NCBI GenBank assembly: GCA_050633205.1
Contig: JBOEGA010000021.1
Span: forward strand, 1 to 12,016
Reading direction: 5' to 3'
DNA length: 12,016 nt
Origin: CBDHHC01 sp050633205
GTDB taxonomy: Bacteria > Pseudomonadota > Alphaproteobacteria > Rhizobiales > CBDHHC01
The translations under genes and the position numbers were made by a program. Every line of letters begins with the position of its first letter. Positions within the stretch are counted from its first letter, which is position 1. Below, in pieces: positions 8,551 through 12,016 of the stretch. Below the pieces are notes generated by a model that was given only the letters and a program-made list of their open reading frames with translations, was not told where the DNA came from and ran no database searches.

Positions 8551-8861
8551 CCTTTCGAATGCATCCGGTTTGACATCGCAGGCGAGTGGAAAGTGTAGCA
8601 TTGGCCATAGACAGGGGGATAAATAAAATCTCAAACAAAAATAAAGCGTTAGAAGTCAATAAGTTACAGGAAGATCACGGCAGTGCAGGCCAGCATTTTC
8701 TTGACAGATAGAAATAAATTACACCCAAAAAAGGAAATTTTCGTCACCGTCTGGTCACCGCAAAGCACCGTTCAGTCACCCGTATTCACGTAAAGTGTAT
8801 AAAAAATCACATACATTGCAACCAGAGTTCCAACAGATTCACCGACAACACAATCCCAACA
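8551..8861. other. Spacer after mutL without a gene
   Basis: No ORF in either strand shows coding character or resembles a family I know. Two TTGACA hexamers occur (8570-8575 and 8701-8706), but neither has a good -10 at 16-18 bases. The one structured item is the GTCACC-like array listed separately. Confidence 0.5.
8741..8790. promoter_or_regulatory. Phased GTCACC direct-repeat array
   Basis: GTCACC occurs exactly at 8743, 8754 and 8775, with a degenerate copy (AGCACC) at 8764 and a weaker TTCACG at 8785. Successive starts are 10-11 bases apart, so all copies face the same side of the helix. OmpR/PhoB-type response regulators bind direct repeats at this spacing, so an operator is plausible. 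No intact gene starts nearby, so its target is unclear. Confidence 0.4.
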
Positions 8862-8972
8862 CCTGTCATACCAGAATTTTTATCGGCCACAACCTTAAAT
8901 TCTCCACAAACCTCAGCTCCGTAAAAATATCTGGTACCCAGTAACCACCAGCGTTACATATGCCAAATAACG
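8862..8972. repeat. 110-bp palindromic intergenic repeat, copy 1
   Basis: First of two copies; it aligns over its full length to 9381-9490 with, by my count, 15 mismatches and one single-base gap. It contains a hairpin: TACCAGAATTTTTATCGG (8869-8886) pairs with CCGTAAAAATATCTGGTA (8919-8936), allowing one bulged base on each side. A 35-base block (8922-8956) is identical in the two copies. The layout, GTCAT, stem, loop, stem, then ACCCAG, resembles the TCAT...ATCCAG layout of REP-like palindromes common in proteobacterial intergenic DNA. Confidence 0.85.
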
Positions 8973-9004
8973 TTCCATATAAATAAAAGTGCAAAAGAAA
9001 CTAT

Positions 9005-9235
9005 CGTGTGTCTCAACACAAAAACAAAATCGTCCCAGGCTTCATTGCAGAATATGGTGTTGATCAGTTGGTATATTATGAAGAACACCAATATATAAGA
9101 GATGCAATCCGGAGGGAAAAGTCTTTGAAGAAATGACCAGGAAAATAGAAAACGCAATTAATCGAAGAAAAGAATCCCGACTGGAATGACCTCTATATCC
9201 CTCTAACAACACCCTGCAATAGTTTTGATTGTTAA
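9005..9235 (+). pseudogene. GIY-YIG nuclease-like gene remnant, C-terminal half only
   Basis: Reading the + strand from CGT at 9005 gives RVSQHKN, then PGFIAEYGVDQLVYYEEH and AIRREKSLKK, then after two stops KTQLIEEKNPDWNDLY. This is the conserved C-terminal half of the small (about 90-100 aa) single-domain GIY-YIG proteins, which typically end in ...AIRREKQLKKW..AWK..LIE..NPxWxDLY. The stops are TGA at 9134-9136 and TAG at 9146-9148; both fall where the family has Trp, so each can arise from TGG by one G-to-A change. The N-terminal half with the GIY and YIG motifs is missing, and repeat copy 1 ends 33 bases upstream. It cannot make a nuclease. Confidence 0.85.
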
Positions 9236-9267
9236 AGCTCTCACAAAACAACCAGCGACAACGTTTA

Positions 9268-9298
9268 CTGGATTACCCGGACAAGCCGTGTAATGATA
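9268..9298. repeat. Short REP-like palindrome
   Basis: CTGGATTACCCGG, loop ACAAG, CCGTGTAATGATAG: ATTACCCGG (9272-9280) pairs with CCGTGTAAT (9286-9294) with one mismatch. Read on the minus strand it has the form TCAT-stem-loop-stem-ATCCAG, typical of REP-like intergenic palindromes. It lies between the GIY-YIG remnant and repeat copy 2. Confidence 0.55.
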
Positions 9299-9380
9299 GT
9301 GTGGTGAGTGCATAAATAAAATAATGCCGCTCTTGGATAATGAGAGACAAAACTTACACCAAAAAAACACACCCCCACCT

Positions 9381-9490
9381 CCTGTCATACCAGAATTTTT
9401 ATGGCCACAATTTCAATTTCTGCCCAAGCCTCAGTTCCATAAAAATATCTGGTACCCAGTAACCACCAGCGTTAGGTATGTCAAAATTCG
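9381..9490. repeat. 110-bp palindromic intergenic repeat, copy 2
   Basis: Second copy of the repeat at 8862-8972, same orientation. The hairpin TACCAGAATTTTTATGG (9388-9404) pairs with CCATAAAAATATCTGGTA (9437-9454) around one bulged T. Relative to copy 1, both arms change so that pairing is kept (C-G in copy 1, T-A here), which argues that the folded form matters. The two copies bracket the GIY-YIG remnant and the short palindrome. The 100 bases to the next gene hold a C7 run (9541-9547) and nothing else I recognise. Confidence 0.85.
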
Positions 9491-9592
9491 CACCTCATAA
9501 TCAACGATAACCAAAGTAACATTTCAGCATTGCGCCACCGCCCCCCCAATCTCTATCGCAAAATGGTAACACAAAATATGGTGCTCTTCATT

Positions 9593-10126
9593 TCAGGCAT
9601 TGAATCGTTCAAGAAATTTTCCGAAGCTTGTTTGCAATTTGGAACAATGTGCGAGGGTTGCCTCAGTTCTCTGGTAGATGCCTGTATCAACGCGTTTAAT
9701 AATTTTAGTTTCCACAAGCCGGTGTAGTTGAGAGTTAACGGCAGAATCCGATGATATAAACCCTTGCTCTTTCAGTTCCTGCTTTATTTCTATTAGGGAA
9801 ATAGCACTTTCTGAATGAAAAAATAATTGCACAATGACAAGTTCTCTTAGCTTACTTAATTGATTGCGCCCTAGGTCAGGAGATTTTGGAATTTGCTTTT
9901 CTGGGTGTTGAGATTTGGAAGGCATATTGACCACGTTTGAATGGCAGTTGCCCGTTTCTTCATTTTCTTGCTGCTGAGGTAATCCACGCTCTAATCCATC
10001 AAGACAGGCTCTGATGTTTTTGCAGATGTTCTTCACCTTGTCTGGTTCATTGAAGTGAGGATACAGCTGGCTGGTAAGGTCAGCTATAATTTTACTGTTA
10101 ACTTCTGATTCCCAGCCCGTTGACAT
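9593..10126 (-). CDS. Hypothetical protein with C-terminal winged-helix-like region
   Basis: 177-aa soluble protein, no signal peptide or membrane segment; I do not recognise the family. Residues 1-48 look helical (SKIIADLTSQLYPHF, VKNICKNIRACLDGL). Residues 49-88 are a polar, probably flexible linker rich in Gln, Asn, Ser and Pro. Residues 89-154 read like a winged helix: LSKLRELVIVQLFFHSE, then SLIEIKQELKEQG, then a putative recognition helix SDSAVNSQLHRLVETKI and a wing RVDTGIYQRTE. That suggests DNA binding, perhaps transcriptional control of its divergent neighbours. A sigma-70-like promoter lies about 60 bases upstream of the ATG. GAGGA sits somewhat far from the start, so initiation may be weak. 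Its GC is lower than that of mutL. Confidence 0.75.
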   Translation of the reverse strand: MSTGWESEVNSKIIADLTSQLYPHFNEPDKVKNICKNIRACLDGLERGLPQQQENEETGNCHSNVVNMPSKSQHPEKQIPKSPDLGRNQLSKLRELVIVQLFFHSESAISLIEIKQELKEQGFISSDSAVNSQLHRLVETKIIKRVDTGIYQRTEATLAHCSKLQTSFGKFLERFNA

Positions 10127-10184
10127 AGATAATGTTGATCCTCAAAGAATAATAGCATCCGAACTTTGGTTTCTGCCATAATAT

Positions 10185-10213
10185 TTTATAGTATTCAATT
10201 TCTTTTATTGCAA
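10185..10213 (-). promoter_or_regulatory. Sigma-70-type promoter for the winged-helix gene
   Basis: On the minus strand, TTGCAA (10213-10208), exactly 17 bases, then TATAAA (10190-10185). The hexamers match the consensus 4/6 and 5/6. Initiation would fall near 10178, leaving a leader of about 50 bases before the ATG at 10126. Confidence 0.55.
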
Positions 10214-10377
10214 TTATTCTGTAGTAGTTTTTGCATTTATACTACTTTAATTCAATTTAATTCTTTTTCAATTCTAAAATACCTGTTTTATAGCCGTTTA
10301 AAACGGAAAACATCCTCATTCGATTCAGTTCTTTTCGGGGACACTTGATATGTTTTTTTATTTTTAAGGAACAAAAA
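10214..10377. promoter_or_regulatory. AT-rich divergent intergenic segment with 13-bp palindrome at 10294-10306
   Basis: Very AT-rich DNA with repeated TTCAATT/AATTC tracts, likely intrinsically curved. It contains CCGTTTAAAACGG at 10294-10306, six-base arms around a central A, placed between the divergent winged-helix gene and the small + strand ORFs, where an operator would sit. I see no + strand promoter with both hexamers at proper spacing. Confidence 0.35.
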
Positions 10378-10464
10378 GTGATCATTGGTTGTTCAGTTTT
10401 GTGTGTGCGATGCATTCATTGTTTTGTTGGAAATGTCCGAAAATTGATGCTTACCCTCCGATGA
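10378..10464 (+). CDS. Possible 28-aa Cys-rich peptide
   Basis: GTG at 10378 follows TAAGGA with a 7-base spacer. The reading frame gives a 28-residue peptide with Cys at 5, 9, 12 and 15 (C-x3-C-x2-C-x2-C), ending at TGA 10462-10464. It stops 32 bases before the 56-aa membrane protein start, so it could be a leader peptide or a small operon partner. Only the ribosome binding site and Cys pattern support it; a chance ORF is quite possible. Confidence 0.3.
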   Translation: MIIGCSVLCVRCIHCFVGNVRKLMLTLR

Positions 10465-10496
10465 ATCGTTAGAACTTTTTTAAGGGAAGTTAAGCA

Positions 10497-10667
10497 ATGC
10501 AGTCCTACTATTACTATCTTCTGGGCATCATGATTGTGGTGTTCGCAATAAGTAAATTTACAAATGGCGGGGTCGACATCAGGGTTAATATCAATAATTT
10601 TACCGTTTCAGACTCTTCAATCCTTGCAATAATTATCTCTCTTGTAATTCTCTATTTGTTATTTTGA
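10497..10667 (+). CDS. 56-aa two-helix membrane protein
   Basis: Small protein of unknown family. ATG at 10497 is preceded by AAGGGAAG at an 8-base distance, a good ribosome binding site. Residues 4-18 (YYYYLLGIMIVVFAI) and 42-56 (ILAIIISLVILYLLF) are hydrophobic and separated by a polar 23-residue loop (KFTNGGVDIRVNINNFTVSD), so a membrane hairpin is predicted. The N-terminus is Tyr-rich and the C-terminus ends in the membrane. It lies divergent to the winged-helix gene, which may control it, and is followed at once by a segment rich in inverted repeats. Small two-helix proteins include toxins, holin-like proteins and regulatory subunits; nothing here decides between them. Confidence 0.65.
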   Translation: MQSYYYYLLGIMIVVFAISKFTNGGVDIRVNINNFTVSDSSILAIIISLVILYLLF

Positions 10668-10672
10668 GCATG

Positions 10673-10788
10673 ATATGATCGCGGACGCATGGAAGGAGTA
10701 TGCTGAGCTATGATATGAAGAAAATAGTGAATTGTGCTCAGCCCCAGCCGGGCAGGGCGCCCTCGCCCGGCAAGGAATTTGATCATAT
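10673..10788 (+). ncRNA. Candidate structured RNA or 3' element
   Basis: Three perfect inverted repeats are nested in 116 bases. The outer helix is ATATGATC (10673-10680) with GATCATAT (10781-10788). Inside are GCTGAGC (10702-10708) with GCTCAGC (10736-10742), and GCCGGGC (10747-10753) with GCCCGGC (10765-10771). The last is extended inward by AGG/CCT past one bulged C. A GGAAGGAG sequence (10691-10698) stays single-stranded in this fold. No T-run follows, so it is not an intrinsic terminator. It starts 5 bases after the 56-aa ORF. It matches no RNA family I recognise (not tmRNA, 6S, SRP or RNase P by eye). A 35-aa ORF (10700-10807) overlaps it, but its start is too close to the purine run. 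Confidence 0.35.
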
Positions 10789-10807
10789 AACTTGTCTCTC
10801 CTCATAG

Positions 10808-11037
10808 TGATCCGGATATCTCAAGCAAAGCAGCAACCTATTAAACTATATGACCAAACCTGTTTAAAATAATTCATCACCCGAAGACAAGGCCGCCGTT
10901 GGTTTGTTTGTGCATGTGCATCTAAGTAAGCGACAGGGTATAGTTAAAGCAAAAAACAGGTGCCGCGTTTTACAAAGGGAACTGGAGAAATTCTGAAACG
11001 CGCGGAAGTAAGAAATTGAAGCCCGGGAGTTATTTAA
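10808..11037. other. Spacer without a recognisable gene
   Basis: Both strands are broken by stops. The only structure is CGCGTTT (10964-10970) with AAACGCG (10996-11002) around a 25-base loop holding AAAGGGAACTGGAG, and a tandem GTGCAT pair near 10912-10923. Neither supports a defined function. Confidence 0.4.
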
Positions 11038-11187
11038 ACCCCGACTATAGAACTGATTCCATTCTCAATAGATATCATTGTACGGTCCGAGGATGCTTCA
11101 GATGCCCTGAGGGATTTTAAAAAGTTTTCATCGAAAGAGATAACCCCTCTTTCCATCTCCCGAAATCCTGAGCCTATGACACCTTGA
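11038..11187 (+). pseudogene. Possible 5'-truncated coding remnant
   Basis: An open + frame between a TAA (11035-11037) and a TGA (11185-11187) reads IPFSIDIIVRSEDASDAL, DFKKFSSKEITPLSI and so on, protein-like in composition. It has no ATG, GTG or TTG start and its end overlaps the tetR-family 3' end by 14 bases. It could be the tail of a lost gene or chance. I do not recognise the family. Confidence 0.2.
11119..11153 (-). terminator. Weak terminator candidate for the TetR-family gene
   Basis: On the minus strand, GAAAGAG / CTCTTTC (11153-11147 with 11139-11133) closes a 7-base loop 20 bases after the gene's stop, with a T5 run about ten bases further on (11123-11119). The gap between stem and T-run makes it weak. 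Confidence 0.35.
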
Positions 11188-11761
11188 TAGCCCGCAACAT
11201 GGTAAGCACCGTCTCCCGCGCCTGGTTGAGTGCCAGCTCTTTATCCTCTGCCAGAGCAACAGCATGAGCCGCTTCAATAATAGTGCCCAGCAATATCTGT
11301 GCAACAAGTTCAGGCGAACCGCCGGAGATTTTTCCCTGCTCTGATAGGGACTGGATATTCTGCATCATAATGCCGAAGGAATATTTCATCTCGATTTCCC
11401 GCCATTCATGAAGGCCAACCACCGTCGGCGCATCCTGAAAGACGATCCGCTGTATATCAGGCCGGGAACAGACATCAAGCGTGTAGTAAACGCCCTTTTC
11501 CAGCCGCTCCCAGTCAGAAGAGATCGTCGAAATCCTGTCAGCAATAATAGCCAGTATTTCCTGCTCCAGATGTTCGGCAACAGCAGTGAACAGGCCTTTT
11601 TTATCACCATAATGATGATAGATCGCCCCGGTTGTTACTTTCGCATTTCTTACAATCTCGCTCAGTGAAGCCTTCGCATAGCCATCCCGTGCAAAGATTT
11701 TACGCGCTTCTTCGATAACAGTGCTGCGGGTCTGATTGCTCTTTTCCGCTTTGGTAGCCAT
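11174..11761 (-). CDS. TetR/AcrR family transcriptional regulator
   Basis: 195-aa repressor-type regulator. The N-terminal DNA-binding domain spans about residues 10-58, with the helix-turn-helix at 30-51 (KASLSEIVRNAKVTTGAIYHHYG, recognition helix TTGAIYHHY). The C-terminal ligand domain contains FQDAPTVVGLHEWREIE around 118-134, a pattern shared by a large TetR subgroup. The ligand cannot be predicted. Length is typical. The ATG at 11761 has no strong ribosome binding site. It is divergent from a membrane protein gene, with a 22-bp palindrome between them, so it most likely represses that gene and perhaps itself. Confidence 0.93.
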   Translation of the reverse strand: MATKAEKSNQTRSTVIEEARKIFARDGYAKASLSEIVRNAKVTTGAIYHHYGDKKGLFTAVAEHLEQEILAIIADRISTISSDWERLEKGVYYTLDVCSRPDIQRIVFQDAPTVVGLHEWREIEMKYSFGIMMQNIQSLSEQGKISGGSPELVAQILLGTIIEAAHAVALAEDKELALNQARETVLTMLRAIKVS

Positions 11762-11837
11762 TGGCAGGGTCCATAATTCCAGAAAAAATCGTTGGTGTGC
11801 CTACCGTTACCAGATTTTCTCGCTCATATCTATTGAA

Positions 11838-11868
11838 TTGCCATTAACATAACATAATTATGTTATGT
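11838..11868 (+). promoter_or_regulatory. Promoter overlapped by a 22-bp palindromic operator
   Basis: ACATAACATAA / TTATGTTATGT at 11847-11868 is a perfect 22-bp palindrome with no central gap. A sigma-70-like promoter overlaps it: TTGCCA (11838-11843), 17 bases, TGTTAT (11861-11866), reading toward the gene at 11900. A dimeric TetR protein bound here would block the -10 region. The position between divergent genes and the symmetry make this the likely binding site of the adjacent regulator. Confidence 0.75.
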
Positions 11869-11899
11869 ATTGCTGACGAAATATAACACTGGAGGAAAC

Positions 11900-12016
11900 A
11901 TGTCAGAAGAAATCATATTATCTGGGCTGCTCGCGATAACAGGGGCCTTTTTTCTTTATACCGGGATAATGAGTTTGCTTCGTCCAAAGGATTTTGCCAC
12001 AGCCCTTGGTCTGGAT
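11900..12016 (+). CDS. Membrane protein, 3' end outside the window (DUF4345/DoxX-like candidate)
   Basis: Only the first 39 codons are visible and the frame is open at the window end. GGAGG lies four bases before the ATG, a strong ribosome binding site. Residues 5-26 (IILSGLLAITGAFFLYTGIMSL) form a transmembrane helix followed by LRPKDFATALGLD. A helix followed by an 'RPxxFxxxLGL' turn is typical of small four-helix DUF4345/DoxX-like proteins, so that is my guess. It is driven by the palindrome-covered promoter and is therefore probably repressed by the divergent TetR protein. Confidence 0.7.
   Translation, partial: MSEEIILSGLLAITGAFFLYTGIMSLLRPKDFATALGLD

Noticed and set aside
9134..9148. 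Stops in the GIY-YIG frame as recoded Trp codons
   Set aside because: One is TGA and the other TAG; no genetic code reads both as Trp, and the N-terminal half is missing too. Decay is simpler.
8954..9157. 67-aa hydrophobic minus-strand ORF as a membrane protein
   Set aside because: It is the antisense shadow of the GIY-YIG remnant, whose + strand reading matches a known family.
9203..9388. Minus-strand ORF across the palindromes
   Set aside because: It runs through REP-like DNA. The corresponding frame in the two repeat copies shares an in-frame stop, and one copy is shifted by a base.
8862..9490. Repeat pair as integron attC sites bracketing a cassette
   Set aside because: Copy 2 ends with GTTAGGT, which fits the core site, but copy 1 has GTTACAT, and neither has a matching RYYYAAC at the other end. 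No integrase is present.
8862..9490. Repeat pair as a CRISPR array
   Set aside because: Only two long, diverged copies about 520 bases apart; no regular short spacers and no cas gene.
9593..9727. + strand ORF around 9530-9727
   Set aside because: Overlaps the 3' end of the winged-helix gene antisense; the minus reading has the better composition and a promoter.
10700..10807. 35-aa ORF with GGAAGGAG upstream
   Set aside because: The purine run ends one base before the ATG, too close for initiation; the next in-frame ATG is too far. The Pro/Gly-rich part comes from the GC-rich hairpin.
8551..11173. tRNA or rRNA genes in the gene-poor region
   Set aside because: I looked for cloverleaf arms with a T-loop TTCGA and for rRNA signatures on both strands and saw none; tRNAscan-SE would settle it.

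Overview
The window looks like chromosomal DNA from an alphaproteobacterium of moderate GC. The evidence is gene content and order: an IleRS, a small DUF3035/BamF-like lipoprotein, a catalytic plus non-catalytic M16 peptidase pair, and a MutL whose C-terminal motifs resemble alphaproteobacterial MutL. I cannot name the genus. A Rhodospirillales-, Kiloniellales- or Sneathiella-like lineage would fit, but that is inference.

Positions 1-8550 are a compact, mostly housekeeping block, all on the + strand: ileS (5' end outside the window), a 151-aa lipoprotein gene with its own terminator, a 350-base spacer, then two M16 genes and mutL separated by only 18-19 bases. The first M16 protein has the HxxEH zinc motif and the second lacks it, so they probably form an exported heterodimeric peptidase. 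MutL has the DQHA endonuclease motif. The block ends with a terminator that begins inside the last mutL codons. lspA, often next to ileS, is not present here.

Positions 8550-9590 hold no intact gene. They contain a helically phased array of GTCACC-like repeats, two diverged 110-bp copies of an intergenic palindromic repeat, a third shorter palindrome of similar layout, and between them a decayed GIY-YIG nuclease fragment with two stops at Trp positions. This looks like a graveyard of REP-like elements.

Positions 9590-10810 are AT-rich accessory DNA. A 177-aa protein with a C-terminal winged-helix-like region is encoded on the minus strand behind a recognisable sigma-70-type promoter. Divergent to it is a 56-aa two-helix membrane protein with a good ribosome binding site, preceded by a possible 28-aa Cys-rich peptide and followed by a 116-base segment with nested inverted repeats that could be a structured RNA. 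This is the best candidate here for something undescribed, though its function is unknown.

Positions 10810-12016 hold a spacer with a possible coding remnant, a TetR-family regulator on the minus strand, and a divergent membrane protein gene cut by the window end. A perfect 22-bp palindrome overlaps the promoter between them, a classic TetR operator layout.
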